Source: JAVZGQ01 sp039000685 (GTDB taxonomy: Archaea > Aenigmatarchaeota > Aenigmatarchaeia > CG10238-14 > SCSR01). From it: DNA of 64,000 bases. Under the pieces are notes generated by a model that made no database searches, was not told where the DNA came from, and was given only the letters and a program-made list of their open reading frames with translations. The position numbers were made by a program, and so were the translations under genes. Location of the stretch: contig JAWBNW010000001.1 of assembly GCA_039000685.1 (NCBI GenBank), positions 1 to 64,000 on the forward strand. The letters are read 5' to 3'. Shown piece by piece: positions 1 through 9,494 of the stretch; position 1 is the stretch's first letter, and every line of letters begins with the position of its first letter.

Positions 1-1
1 T

Positions 2-535
2 TCATTTGCCACACTTCACTTATTCACGCTTGTAAGTGCAAAGTTGCCTCTAGATAAAGTGCTTGAAATTTTTTCAAAATTTGGGGGCTATGGCGAAATA
101 TCAGAAGAAATTTCCAAGATACAAAGTGATATGAAAATGTTTGGTTTGGATGTTAACACTGCACTTGAAAGGGCTGTTGAGAGGTGTCCTTCAAAAAATC
201 TAAAAGAAATTTTGTGGGGAATACTTTCCACAAACATAAGTGGAGGGGAAGTTGACATCTATCTCAGGGAAAAAGCCAAAAGTTTAATGTCAGAATACAG
301 GATGAAACTCCGTGATTTTTCTCACCAGCTTGGAATTTATTTGGAAATTTACATAACAGCAGTAATCCTTGGGGCAGTCTTCTTCCTCATCTTAACTTCA
401 ATAGTTGCAGGCATTGCTGGAACAAGTGAACAGATACTTTTTCTTCAGTTCTTCTTGATTTTCATCTTCTTGCCAGCAATTTCTGCCATCTTCATTTACT
501 TGATAAAAATTGCGACTCCGGGGGGAGTTAGTTGA
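2..535 (+). CDS. Type II secretion F-domain (TadC/GspF-like) membrane protein, 5' partial
   Basis: The frame is open to the left edge, so the start lies outside the window; a TTG at 44 is merely the first start-like codon. The visible 177 or so residues show a cytoplasmic helical segment rich in charged residues (VLEIFSKFGG, SGGEVDIYLREK) followed by two C-terminal membrane helices, the normal end of an archaeal FlaJ/TadC-type platform protein. Such proteins sit in the membrane and couple the secretion ATPase to pilin assembly. The stop overlaps the TTG start of the next F-domain gene (TTGA), so the two are translationally coupled, as expected for a TadB/TadC-like pair. The ATPase gene presumably lies further left. 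Confidence 0.75.
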   Translation, partial: SFATLHLFTLVSAKLPLDKVLEIFSKFGGYGEISEEISKIQSDMKMFGLDVNTALERAVERCPSKNLKEILWGILSTNISGGEVDIYLREKAKSLMSEYRMKLRDFSHQLGIYLEIYITAVILGAVFFLILTSIVAGIAGTSEQILFLQFFLIFIFLPAISAIFIYLIKIATPGGVS

Positions 536-1473
536 AATTCAAATTTAGCATAGAACAGAGAATTATTTTGATAGCAATCTCGATAACAGGTTTTTTGATA
601 CTGTTGGGAATTTTGAGCCCAGATGAAAAAACAAGGACAGGGGTGATTTCAAATGCATTTATTCTTTTGGCCTTCATGCTAATTCTCCCTTTTGTGTTCA
701 TAAGATATCAAAGAGAAAAGGCTATAAGGGAAATGGAAGAAAAAATGCCACTTTTTTTGAGAGATTTGGTTGAGTCTATTAGTTCTGGAGTGCCCTTCCA
801 TCAAGCAATAGTCCTAAGCAGCAAGCTAGATTATGGTGAGCTTTCAAGAGAAATAAAGAAGATGGCAAACCAAATTTCTTGGGGAATGCCCGTGAATAAG
901 GTTTTAGACCAATTCATAGAAAGAGTCAGATCAAGCAAAAAACTCTTCATGGCTTTAAAAATTTTGAGAGAATCTTATTTGACAGGAGGTGAAATAATTT
1001 CTACTTTAAATTCTGTAGCAGACAATTTAACACAGTTGAATGAAATTGAAAAAGAGAGGAAAAGCATATTGAACCAGTATGTGGTATTGATTTATGCCAT
1101 AGTTTTTGTTTTCGTCGCAATTCTCGTGGCAATCAACAAGCTGATGATACCAATATTTCAAGCAGCTCAAGCTCCTGGTGGTGAAATTCTAGGATTTCGA
1201 AGTCCATGCGAAGAAAACCCAATTTTCATTTGTACTGTTTTTTCTGTTCCAGCCCAATATATTTTTGGTGTTTCTAATCCAACAAGCATAGGGGGCTATT
1301 ACATTTCAATATTTTTCTACATGAGTACAATAATTGCAATAGCTTGTGGCATGGTCATCGGAGAAATAACAGAAAGATCGATTTTTTCAGGGCTTAAGCA
1401 CAGCCTGATTTTAACTATAGCTGTTTGGGGAGTTTTACTCTTGCTAAAAGTTTTGAATTTCATTGGTGTTTGA
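532..1473 (+). CDS. Type II secretion F-domain (TadC-like) membrane protein
   Basis: This 313-residue protein has two membrane helices near the N-terminus (about 10-60), a cytoplasmic helical F domain (about 70-175, with the typical FLRDLVESISSGVPFHQAI and TGGEIISTL signatures), then three C-terminal membrane helices. This is the layout of archaeal FlaJ/TadC platform proteins. It starts with TTG overlapping the upstream stop, preceded by a G-rich ribosome binding site (ggggggag at about 521-528). The next gene begins directly after its stop. It should form a platform with the partial gene upstream for assembling the pilin-like products of the two genes downstream. Confidence 0.8.
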   Translation: MKFKFSIEQRIILIAISITGFLILLGILSPDEKTRTGVISNAFILLAFMLILPFVFIRYQREKAIREMEEKMPLFLRDLVESISSGVPFHQAIVLSSKLDYGELSREIKKMANQISWGMPVNKVLDQFIERVRSSKKLFMALKILRESYLTGGEIISTLNSVADNLTQLNEIEKERKSILNQYVVLIYAIVFVFVAILVAINKLMIPIFQAAQAPGGEILGFRSPCEENPIFICTVFSVPAQYIFGVSNPTSIGGYYISIFFYMSTIIAIACGMVIGEITERSIFSGLKHSLILTIAVWGVLLLLKVLNFIGV

Positions 1474-1986
1474 ATGAAAGCCCAAATCAGCTTTGTTGAA
1501 TTTATGGTATCAATAACAATCTTTCTCAGCTTTGCTGTATACATTGCTTTTCAAATTTCAACTTTCATACCAAACTATCTCAATGAAATTAAAGCAGAAA
1601 GAATGAGGTGTGAAGCATACCAACTTTCTGAGTTATTGATAAATGATCCAGGAGAACCAGCAAATTGGCATCTCGTGAATTTTAATAATGTGAAGAGATT
1701 GGGTCTTTCAGATGAAACGAAAAACCAAACAAACTTTCTTTCTGAAAATAAAATTTTGGCATTTGAAGGAAATTGCTCCACAAACTATGAAGAAGTCAGG
1801 AGAAAATTGGAGTTGGATTACGATTTTTCCCTGATTTTAAAAGATGGAAAATCTGGTGAAATTAAGATAAATTGCCATCCAAGCATCACGATCAAAAGAT
1901 ACACAAACACAACTATAAGAAGAATAGTTGCTTATGAAAGAAATGGTGAGGTAAGTTATGGTGAAATGTTATTGCAAGTTTGGTGA
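1474..1986 (+). CDS. Pilin-like protein with class III signal peptide
   Basis: The protein has 170 residues. It begins MKAQISFVEFMVSITIFLSF: a basic residue, then Q-x-S-x-x-E and a hydrophobic helix, the archaeal prepilin (class III) signal pattern. The rest (about 35-170) is a predicted extracellular domain with several Asn glycosylation sequons and a few cysteines, and no family I recognise. The ATG directly abuts the stop of the F-domain gene, so it belongs to that operon and is a likely minor pilin or pilus-tip subunit. Its 3' end overlaps the next gene by 29 nt. Confidence 0.65.
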   Translation: MKAQISFVEFMVSITIFLSFAVYIAFQISTFIPNYLNEIKAERMRCEAYQLSELLINDPGEPANWHLVNFNNVKRLGLSDETKNQTNFLSENKILAFEGNCSTNYEEVRRKLELDYDFSLILKDGKSGEIKINCHPSITIKRYTNTTIRRIVAYERNGEVSYGEMLLQVW

Positions 1987-3262
1987 AAAAGCTCAGATAA
2001 ACTTGGTTGAATTGATATTCGTGCTCATAGCCTTATTCGTGGCCTTTGGTGTTTTATTTCCAGGCCTTGTTTACGAAAATAAATGGAAAGAAGCTAACAT
2101 GATGTTAATTTCAAGAGATTTGATTTTGACTATGGATAGAACAGGAGAATTATACACCTACTCTTTTGACAAGAGAAAATTAGAAAATTTCTTAGCATCA
2201 ATAATTACTGAAAAAAACTTGATCCCTTGGTCTGAAGTTGAAGGCACGGGCCCAAATATTATGGTGATTGCTTGCAATTGCACAGAAGATGAAATTAATA
2301 AAATGAATTATTGGTTAAATCCTTTAACGATAAACAACAGAAGGGTTTATTTACTGTTCCAAAGGTCGAATCTTGAAGAGATTCCAGTTGAGGCTGATGT
2401 CCTTTTGATAAAAGGTTATAGAAACCTTACAGGATTTTCACAAAAATTCGGGAGTTATATAGCAAGAGGAATAGGGATCGTTGAACTCATGGATTTTGAC
2501 AGTCCAGCAAAGGTAAACCAAGATGATACACAAACAAATGTGTTTGGCCTATGGTGTAATGGAATCGAGTCCAGACCCGCGGATTACATGATTTTTTCTA
2601 AACCTAGCAAGGCAACAAATTTAACATACTTTCCTTATAAGCATTTTTATCATGTTCCCCTTCCTTTGAATGCTTCATCTTCTGAAGCTGTTTCTGGCTG
2701 TGGCTATCAACCATCTGGAAAAGGTGTTTTCAATTTGGGAGGAACAAACTATCAATTTTGGATTTGTGACGAAAATTCTGTTTGGTTTGATACTGATGCA
2801 AATGGTACAAAAGACACATTAATCAATTTAAAACAAAATTTTAAAATAAATAACTTCAATTTTACCTTGAGCTATATCAATGACAACGCTACAATAGCAA
2901 TTTCATTCAAGCCCGACTATGTCTTTCCAGATTATCTTTCTTACGAAGAAAATGGCAACAAATATCTTCCGAAAATTTTGCCAATAGAAAGATCACTAGT
3001 GAAAGCAATAAAAGGTAGCGAAGAATTTCCAGCAGTAATTCTGAATTACCCAAGGGTTGCTTGGATGTATGACATTGGAGACAATCCTTCAGATGAAGAA
3101 AAAACACTTTTACTCTCTCTATTGCTTTGGGCTTCTAGGAAAAAATCTGCTATTCTAACATCACCAATAAAAACAGGATTTTCAACCTCTTACATAAACA
3201 TTCAAAATATTGATATGTTTGAGGTTTACAAATTTAGCTTGGGTCTCGCCCATCCATATTGA
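1958..3262 (+). CDS. Large secreted protein with pilin-like N-terminus
   Basis: The 434 residues begin with a short lead, then KAQINLVELIFVLIALFVAF, a prepilin-like motif and hydrophobic helix, followed by about 400 residues predicted to be outside the cell. Residues 90-165 and the C-terminal 60 residues alternate strands and helices in a Rossmann-like manner (MVIACNC, VEADVLLIKGY, LLLSLLLWASRKK), but I do not recognise the family. No in-frame start exists closer to the KAQ motif than the ATG at 1958 or GTG at 1961, so the 29-nt overlap with the upstream gene looks real. Its stop is immediately followed by the stop of convergent fttA. A role as a large pilin-anchored adhesin or pilus-associated protein is inference. 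Confidence 0.6.
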   Translation: MVKCYCKFGEKAQINLVELIFVLIALFVAFGVLFPGLVYENKWKEANMMLISRDLILTMDRTGELYTYSFDKRKLENFLASIITEKNLIPWSEVEGTGPNIMVIACNCTEDEINKMNYWLNPLTINNRRVYLLFQRSNLEEIPVEADVLLIKGYRNLTGFSQKFGSYIARGIGIVELMDFDSPAKVNQDDTQTNVFGLWCNGIESRPADYMIFSKPSKATNLTYFPYKHFYHVPLPLNASSSEAVSGCGYQPSGKGVFNLGGTNYQFWICDENSVWFDTDANGTKDTLINLKQNFKINNFNFTLSYINDNATIAISFKPDYVFPDYLSYEENGNKYLPKILPIERSLVKAIKGSEEFPAVILNYPRVAWMYDIGDNPSDEEKTLLLSLLLWASRKKSAILTSPIKTGFSTSYINIQNIDMFEVYKFSLGLAHPY

Positions 3263-5140
3263 TTATTTTAATCTCAGGCTTTCGAGATTTCTTGGAACAC
3301 TTGTCTCGATTCTGAATATCTTGTGAATTGCTCTGGCAAGCTCTAGTGACTTTTGAGGTTCTCCGTGTCCGATTATTACTCTGTCTGGTCTAGAAGCAAG
3401 CTTGTGTACGAAAGCAAGCAATTGATTGCGGTCAGAATGTCCACTTAAGCCTTCTATGGTCTGGACATTCATCTTCATTTCAATCAATATATTTTTTCCA
3501 TCTTCAGTCTTCACAGGAATTTCTCTCCACCCTTTCTGTATCCTCCTCCCGAGCGTTCCTTCACACTGATACCCTACAAACATTAAAGTGTTTTTTGAAT
3601 CTTCTGCCAAAGCTCTTAGATGTTCCATCACAGGTCCGCCTATCAACATTCCGCTAGTAGAAATTATCACACAAGGTTTATCTTCCCAGGCTTTTTCTCT
3701 CTCGCTTGGTGAAGCAATTCTTTTGAAGATTGGGTTCAAGAAAGGATCTTCTCCAGAAAAAACCTTCTTTTGCATGTTTCTTGAAAGATATTCTGGATAG
3801 GCCGTGAAAATCCCATTTGCATCCCAGATCATACCATCAATAAAAACAGGATATTGAAAGTTGTTTTCAGCTAGAATAGCCATGACTTCCTGGGCTCTTT
3901 CCACGGAGAAAGAGGGAATTAAACAAATCCCTTTATTTTCCATTGTAGAATTTATCACGTCCATCAACTGTTTTTCAGTTTCTGGTCTTGATGGCATGGC
4001 ATCTTTCTCACCGCCATAAGTCGATTCGATTATCAAAGTTTCAACTCTTTGGAAATTGGTGAAAGCTGGTTCAAGCAGGGTGGTTCTTCCGAATTTCTGG
4101 TCTAAAGCGTAAACTATGTTGTGAAGGCCTTCGCCAATGTGTAGATGGATCAAGGCTGAGCCGAGAATGTGGCCGGCATTTTGGAATGTTAATCTCACAT
4201 CAGGTGCCACATCCGAAACCTCGCCAAATTCAAGAGGTATTGTGTGCTTCACGGCCTCTTTCACACCTTTTGCAGTGAAGAAAGGCATCGCCATACTCTT
4301 TTGCATGACATCAATGTAATCGAGCCAGAGCAAAGTTGCTAAATCAACAGTTGGGGTAGTCATGTAGATTGGGCCATCATATCCGCGCTCAACAAGAGCT
4401 GGAACAAAGCCACAATGATCTAAATGGGCGTGTGAAATAATTATAGCATCAAGTTCATTGTAGTCAAATTCTTTTGTGTTGAATATAGGATATTGATTTG
4501 CATTTGAAGCACCAACCGAAACACCACAATCCAACAAAACTTTTGATTTTGGTGTTTCTACTAGCAAGCAGCTCCTTCCAACTTCCCTAAACCCACCAAG
4601 TGCTATCACCCTAATCCAATCCCTACTTGTGCTTCTCTCACCAAAAATCTTCTCTCCAATTTCATTCAAATATTTCTTCCTGAACTTGCTTTCAGCGTGA
4701 AGAACTTTTCTTATACCGTTTATCACATCAGACTTTATGGGCGGAACTCTTTCTATCCTTGGGGTCCAAAGAACCTCAGTCTTAATTTTTCTGAAAGTTT
4801 CCCCACCTTTGCCAATCACAAGGCCAGGCTTCTCGGCTGCTATGATGACTAAGCTTCTTTCAGGTTCAAAATATATGTCTTTTATATTCGCCTCACTCGG
4901 TACAATTTCTTTAATTTTTTCTTTTACAACATCTTCTTCTAGACAAAGATCTTTTTCCAATCTCACTTCAATTCTCTTCTTGATTTCACTAACTATCTGT
5001 CTTATCGTTTCTTCACTTGTCTTGAAAAATTCTCTGTCCTTGGTATAGATTATGATTTCTGACCCTTCAAGCTCTATTCTGCTAACTACTTCTTTCGGTA
5101 AAAGACTCTCTACCCTTTTTAGAATTTCCATTTCGATCAC
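3263..5140 (-). CDS. fttA: FttA/aCPSF1, KH-domain beta-CASP ribonuclease (transcription terminator)
   Basis: The protein is 625 residues, close to the usual 630-640. It is the archaeal homologue of CPSF73: it cleaves nascent RNA downstream of U-rich sites and terminates RNA polymerase. The N-terminal 150 residues contain KH-type segments with a GLVIGKGG loop (106-113). A metallo-beta-lactamase domain follows with HAHLDH at 237-242, then a beta-CASP domain (IPSFSVERAQE, STSGMLIGGPV) and a C-terminal SGHSDRNQL plus IGHGEPQ that complete the zinc site. The start is GTG 5140 or, equally possible, ATG 5131; there is no clear ribosome site. It lies 4 nt after psmB, so the two are probably cotranscribed. 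Confidence 0.95.
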   Translation of the reverse strand: MIEMEILKRVESLLPKEVVSRIELEGSEIIIYTKDREFFKTSEETIRQIVSEIKKRIEVRLEKDLCLEEDVVKEKIKEIVPSEANIKDIYFEPERSLVIIAAEKPGLVIGKGGETFRKIKTEVLWTPRIERVPPIKSDVINGIRKVLHAESKFRKKYLNEIGEKIFGERSTSRDWIRVIALGGFREVGRSCLLVETPKSKVLLDCGVSVGASNANQYPIFNTKEFDYNELDAIIISHAHLDHCGFVPALVERGYDGPIYMTTPTVDLATLLWLDYIDVMQKSMAMPFFTAKGVKEAVKHTIPLEFGEVSDVAPDVRLTFQNAGHILGSALIHLHIGEGLHNIVYALDQKFGRTTLLEPAFTNFQRVETLIIESTYGGEKDAMPSRPETEKQLMDVINSTMENKGICLIPSFSVERAQEVMAILAENNFQYPVFIDGMIWDANGIFTAYPEYLSRNMQKKVFSGEDPFLNPIFKRIASPSEREKAWEDKPCVIISTSGMLIGGPVMEHLRALAEDSKNTLMFVGYQCEGTLGRRIQKGWREIPVKTEDGKNILIEMKMNVQTIEGLSGHSDRNQLLAFVHKLASRPDRVIIGHGEPQKSLELARAIHKIFRIETSVPRNLESLRLK

Positions 5141-5144
5141 AGAT

Positions 5145-5789
5145 TTATTTACTGATATTCTCTAGAGATTCGTATCTCGTGATTTTAATCCCATCTTTTG
5201 TGATAACAGCAACATCTGCACCTTTACCACCGGATGCTATGTCACGTTCAACGGCAGCTTTTATTGCTCTCAGAGCAATTTTCTTTCCCTCTTCAACAGA
5301 AATGTTATCTCTATAGCTGTCTTCCAATACACCCAAAGCCATAGGTGAACCTGAACCTGTTGAGAAGAATTTCTTCTCTTCTTCCCAACCACCAACAGCA
5401 TCTAGGCTGAAAATTTTTGGACCAGTATCATCAAATCCAGCCAAGATGAGCTGAACGTAGTATGGGAAGAACTTGCTCCCTTGCAAGATGTTCGCAAGCA
5501 AGGTGCTTGCTCCCTTAACAGAAATTTTTCTCTGGTTTTGAATTTCAAAGAGCTTGAGCTCAGCTTTCATATATCTTGCCAAAGTTTGAGCATCTCCACT
5601 AACTCCGGCTATAGTCATTGCTATATGATCAGCTATCGGCAAAATCTTTTCTGATTCTTTGCTTGCTACTAAGTAGCCCATCGTTGACTTCTTCTCTGCA
5701 GCTAACACTACACCATCCTTGCAGATCAAGCCCACAGTAGTGGTACCGGTTTTCATCACTTCAGGCTTTTCTTCATCTAATTTTGCCAA
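5145..5789 (-). CDS. psmB: Proteasome beta subunit
   Basis: This is the catalytic ring subunit of the archaeal 20S proteasome, 214 residues. The propeptide ends MKTG and cleavage exposes Thr16 of TTTVG as nucleophile. Glu32 and Lys48 correspond to residues 17 and 33 of mature subunits, and STGSGSP supplies the serine/glycine loop. The called start is TTG at 5789, preceded by GGTGAT seven bases away. An ATG at 5756 would leave a four-residue propeptide (MKTG), also acceptable for the family. A TATA-like TTTAAAA lies about 45 nt upstream. It heads a two-gene unit with fttA; the alpha subunit is not in the window. Confidence 0.95.
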   Translation of the reverse strand: MAKLDEEKPEVMKTGTTTVGLICKDGVVLAAEKKSTMGYLVASKESEKILPIADHIAMTIAGVSGDAQTLARYMKAELKLFEIQNQRKISVKGASTLLANILQGSKFFPYYVQLILAGFDDTGPKIFSLDAVGGWEEEKKFFSTGSGSPMALGVLEDSYRDNISVEEGKKIALRAIKAAVERDIASGGKGADVAVITKDGIKITRYESLENISK

Positions 5790-5830
5790 GTTATCACCAA
5801 GAAATTGGATAATTTTAATTATGCATTTGG

Positions 5831-5868
5831 TTTTAAATAGATTTCGGGTTCCAAAAAAATAAATATTT
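5831..5868. promoter_or_regulatory. Divergent promoters for psmB and the Cys-rich gene
   Basis: The 99-bp gap between psmB and the gene at 5889 holds a TTTTAAAT box at 5831-5838 that reads on the minus strand about 45 nt before psmB. It also holds ATAAATATT at about 5859-5867, centred 25 nt before the ATG at 5889, the spacing expected of an archaeal TATA box giving a nearly leaderless transcript. Positions are judged by eye. Confidence 0.5.
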
Positions 5869-5888
5869 ACTTTAATAAATAATTTTAT

Positions 5889-8800
5889 ATGAAAAAATGG
5901 CTTGTCTTTATATTTTTAACATTATTTTTGCTACCTTCTGTAGGTTTTGCAGTTGATTGTGATTATGATTGTAGACATCGTGGTGGAATAGGAAAATGTA
6001 CAGGTTGGGCATATTCTTCCTGTCCATCAGATTATATAGAAGGAAAGGGAAGTTGTAATGGTTGGTGGGTTTTTACACCAAAATGCTGTTGTCGACCTGT
6101 GATTACCGTATCACATTCACCGGCTCAAGTAACTGATAAAGATGAAGTTACATATACTGCTAAACTCTTGGTTGATATGCCCATAACACAATTATCAATT
6201 ATAGTAAAAAGTGACGCCGGAAGCGGTACGAATTCTTGCACGTCTTCCGAGTGCTATTTAACAGCCGGGCCATATAAGGCGGGCACTACTGTTATTTACC
6301 AAGCTATTGTAAATCCTGTAATGGGAGGTGCAATCTTTACAGAGGAAAAATCTTTCATAGTAGGGGCAACGAAAGAATGTGATCGTAATAAGTGGAATGA
6401 ATGTAATGTAGACTGTACAAACAAATGTGGGATTTTAAAAGGAACAGAGAGAAATGAATGTGGTGAAGAAAGAGAATGTGGTAAAAACTGTGGAAGTTGT
6501 CCATCTGGCTATGAATGCAGAAATAATAGATGTGAAAAGATTGGGGAAGAGGCTCCTATAACCACATGTGCTAGAAGCAATCCTAGTATTAGCGTCAACC
6601 CTTCCTCTTATACAGCAACTGCAGGTACTGAAAAAGAATACGAAGTGACAGTTAAAAACAATAATCAGAATTGTAAGGATAGTGTTTTTATCCTTGAAGC
6701 TTCTTGTCCACCGGGCTGGGATTGTTCTTGGTCTCCATCTTCACTTACAATATCTTCTGGATCATCTGCAAAGTCCACACTAAAGGTGAGATCTTCTGCA
6801 AAAGAACTGCCAGTATTGTTTAGAATAAAAATTGTTGTTTCAACTAGAGTGGGATTATCTTTTTATAAAGCGCCGACTTATGTAGATTATACAATTCTCT
6901 CAACACAACAACCTTCCCCAGTAGGGGGGGAAGGATGTACAGGCTCAATCTCCCTCACATTATCACCAAATCCTGCCCAAACAAACTCAAGAGTCACAGC
7001 TTCAGTCTCAGGCTTAAGTAACTGTGACGGCAAGGAAGCCTACGTTCTTGTGCCACTTACAATTTCACTACCAGTAACACCAGGCATTTCAATTTCAATT
7101 TCAATCCCAAGCACTTACAAACTTGTCTGTAAATGCACTATCTCGGGCTCTGGCTGTTCTTGCAGCTTCACAGCTCCATCCGATCCCATAAGTTTCCTGG
7201 TTACTGCTGTTGTAGATAAAAACGACAACAATATTTGGGATAGTGGTGAAAGTGTTTTATCAACTCTAAACATCCAGCTGCCTCTATGTCCTTATTTTTG
7301 TTTAACCACAGAAGAATGTGGTTATAGAAGCGGCTCTCATGAAACTGGATACGGCTGTCAAGAAGGTAAGATTTGTTGTAAAACAATTCTAGAAGCCTCT
7401 CACTCTCCTTCAAACCCAACAATAAGTGATGTTGTAATTATTAAAGCTACATCATCTTCAACTATGGAGAAAATAGAAATATTTGTTGATAATAATTGGA
7501 AGAAAACATGTACATCTACTAATGAATGCAGTTATTCTTCCCAATTTGTAGAAGGAAGCCATACCTATGAGGCAAAGGCATCTATATGGCCAAAATATTA
7601 CTCTTCTGGTGTAAAATCCTTTACAGTTCAAGTAGCTCAAGACAACCCACCGCTGATAGCAATCACTAAACCAATAGGCAAAGAAACACTACCTATTAAA
7701 CTCAAGTTTATGGTTTATGATAAGGAGTCAGGTGTTGACAAAAGCTCCTTAGCTTATAGACTTGATTCAGGGTCTTGGACATCCATATCTTCAACAAGCT
7801 GTACGGGGAGTTGTGAAAAAGTATGGCCCCATTCATGCACCTGTGAAGTTTTGGTACAAGCCTCTTTAGGGCAACACACACTAGCAGTTCGAGCCAGAGA
7901 CACAAAAGGAAATGAAGGAAGTGCTACAACCATCTTTACGGCTGAAGCACCAACTTGTTCAGGCTCAGTTGTTCTCAACCTTCCAGCTTCTACTCTGCCA
8001 TCTCAAGAGGTCACAGCTTCAGTCTCAGGCTTAAGTAACTGTTACGAGAAAACTGCTTATGTTTTATCAGAACCAACAAAAGATCTCGTGTGTTCTTGTC
8101 CAGTCTCGGGCTCTGGCTGTTCTTGCAGCTTCACAGCTCCATCTTCCTTGGGGACATATACTTATTTTGCCCGTGTAGACATAAACGGCAATCAAAATTA
8201 TGAAGATCCGGGAGAAATCTCAAGCAATGTTGTTATGAAAGTGGTTCAATATTGTTCAGATACAGATGGAGGAAACAAACCATTGGCGAAGGGCACGATA
8301 ACATCTACCATTGCTGGGGACACACGCGATACTGACTCTTGCGGATATGATAATGTGCAATTGGTAGAGTGGTTCTGTGAGTCTACAGGTCTTGCAAGCA
8401 ATACTGTAATAAATTGTAACAATTATTGTAAAAGCTTAGGATATTCTTCAGGGTCTTGTAGTGATGGAGCATGTTCTTGTACAAGTGGTGAAACTACCAC
8501 AACTCTACCTTCTTGTTCGGGTTATAGAGAACAAATCAGTTGTGTTTCAGCAAATTGCTATTGGTGTGATGGAAAATGTAAATCTGATCCCTGTACAACA
8601 ACCACAACCTTACCACCTTACACACCCTGTCCTTCAGGCTATTTCTGCACAAGTTCAAACTTAGCATGTCAGCAGACTTGTCAACAACAAGGTATGGTAT
8701 ATGATGTTCTATACAGAGAAAACCCCTGTGATACAGAAGGTCATCATCATTGCTGTAAATGCGTAACACCACCTTCACAATCTTGTAGCAACCATGCTGA

Positions 8801-9020
8801 TTGTTCCAAAGCTTGTACAGACAAATGTCCAGCTCTTGCTTATGGTTGTTGTTATGGTTGTAAGCTCGGCCAATGTATCAACGGCAAATGCCAATGTGTG
8901 GATGCAGTAAGCTATTGTTCAGGCACTCCAAATTATCAAGTTGGTGACAGATGTGTTTCTACAGGAGGAATTTTAAGCAGCTTGTGGGACTTCATCAAAA
9001 GCATCTTTGGTATACAATAG
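5889..9020 (+). CDS. Giant secreted Cys-rich surface protein with duplicated modules
   Basis: The 1043 residues begin with a clear signal peptide (MKKWLVFIFLTLFLLPSVGFA). The rest is extracellular: several Cys-rich knots (about 20-65, 170-215, 460-500, 780-1030) alternate with Ig/CARDB-like beta modules. Two modules, about 350-460 and 690-780, share ASVSGLSNC and SGSGCSCSFTAPS and even share long identical DNA. The C-terminal third carries Thr-rich TTTTLP linkers, typical of cell-surface proteins in small archaea, and ends in an amphipathic SLWDFIKSIFG tail that may touch the membrane. The many paired cysteines suggest disulphide stabilisation. A structural or adhesive role is inferred; no enzyme motif is visible. 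A smaller relative follows at 9054. Confidence 0.75.
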   Translation: MKKWLVFIFLTLFLLPSVGFAVDCDYDCRHRGGIGKCTGWAYSSCPSDYIEGKGSCNGWWVFTPKCCCRPVITVSHSPAQVTDKDEVTYTAKLLVDMPITQLSIIVKSDAGSGTNSCTSSECYLTAGPYKAGTTVIYQAIVNPVMGGAIFTEEKSFIVGATKECDRNKWNECNVDCTNKCGILKGTERNECGEERECGKNCGSCPSGYECRNNRCEKIGEEAPITTCARSNPSISVNPSSYTATAGTEKEYEVTVKNNNQNCKDSVFILEASCPPGWDCSWSPSSLTISSGSSAKSTLKVRSSAKELPVLFRIKIVVSTRVGLSFYKAPTYVDYTILSTQQPSPVGGEGCTGSISLTLSPNPAQTNSRVTASVSGLSNCDGKEAYVLVPLTISLPVTPGISISISIPSTYKLVCKCTISGSGCSCSFTAPSDPISFLVTAVVDKNDNNIWDSGESVLSTLNIQLPLCPYFCLTTEECGYRSGSHETGYGCQEGKICCKTILEASHSPSNPTISDVVIIKATSSSTMEKIEIFVDNNWKKTCTSTNECSYSSQFVEGSHTYEAKASIWPKYYSSGVKSFTVQVAQDNPPLIAITKPIGKETLPIKLKFMVYDKESGVDKSSLAYRLDSGSWTSISSTSCTGSCEKVWPHSCTCEVLVQASLGQHTLAVRARDTKGNEGSATTIFTAEAPTCSGSVVLNLPASTLPSQEVTASVSGLSNCYEKTAYVLSEPTKDLVCSCPVSGSGCSCSFTAPSSLGTYTYFARVDINGNQNYEDPGEISSNVVMKVVQYCSDTDGGNKPLAKGTITSTIAGDTRDTDSCGYDNVQLVEWFCESTGLASNTVINCNNYCKSLGYSSGSCSDGACSCTSGETTTTLPSCSGYREQISCVSANCYWCDGKCKSDPCTTTTTLPPYTPCPSGYFCTSSNLACQQTCQQQGMVYDVLYRENPCDTEGHHHCCKCVTPPSQSCSNHADCSKACTDKCPALAYGCCYGCKLGQCINGKCQCVDAVSYCSGTPNYQVGDRCVSTGGILSSLWDFIKSIFGIQ
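6993..8143 (+). repeat. Two pairs of identical DNA segments within the Cys-rich gene
   Basis: A 33-nt segment at 6993-7025 recurs exactly at 8010-8042, and a 40-nt segment at 7141-7180 recurs exactly at 8104-8143. They encode VTASVSGLSNC and the SGSGCSCSFTAPS strand of two homologous beta modules about 1 kb apart. The sequence between the paired blocks differs, including a longer loop in the first copy. This indicates internal duplication with later divergence, or gene conversion limited to these blocks. Confidence 0.9.
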
Positions 9021-9053
9021 AACTTTTTATTTAGCCTAAAAATAAATTCAATT

Positions 9054-9494
9054 ATGGTCAAAGATCGAAAATCTCCCATTATTCTATTAATTCTCTTATT
9101 CTCATTCCTCGCTATAACATTTCTTTTAAAAAAGCCAGAGATTTCTACAAAAGAAACAAGCACAACAACTTTACCACAATGCAGATTTGATGAAGCAACA
9201 CAAAAATGTGTAGGGTCTTGCGGTGAAGGCTTTGAGTGCAGAATTTCACCGCTGGCAGTTCTCCCACCTGTCTGTGAGTGCTTCCCAACTACTACCACAA
9301 CAACACATGCTGAATTGCCGATAAGCAAATGCAGCGGAACCAATTCTCGCGTTTGTAGCTATGGTTTCAAGTATGATTGTTTGATCTCCAAGTGTTGCTA
9401 TTGGGATTCAAATCTCTCCAAATGCAAACCTAGACCTTGCTCGGAGATAGAAACAAATTATTGCATAAGCTGTGGTTGTATTTTATCTCAATAA
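9054..9494 (+). CDS. Small membrane-anchored Cys-rich protein with Thr-rich linkers
   Basis: This 146-residue protein has an uncleaved-looking N-terminal membrane helix (about 8-25), a TTTLP linker, a Cys-rich block (CRFDEATQKCVGSCGEGFEC), a second linker TTTTTT and a second Cys-rich block of about 60 residues. The linkers and Cys spacing match those of the giant protein 33 nt upstream, so the two are probably related and may be cotranscribed. The last 7 nt overlap the end of convergent proS. No known function. Confidence 0.7.
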   Translation: MVKDRKSPIILLILLFSFLAITFLLKKPEISTKETSTTTLPQCRFDEATQKCVGSCGEGFECRISPLAVLPPVCECFPTTTTTTHAELPISKCSGTNSRVCSYGFKYDCLISKCCYWDSNLSKCKPRPCSEIETNYCISCGCILSQ

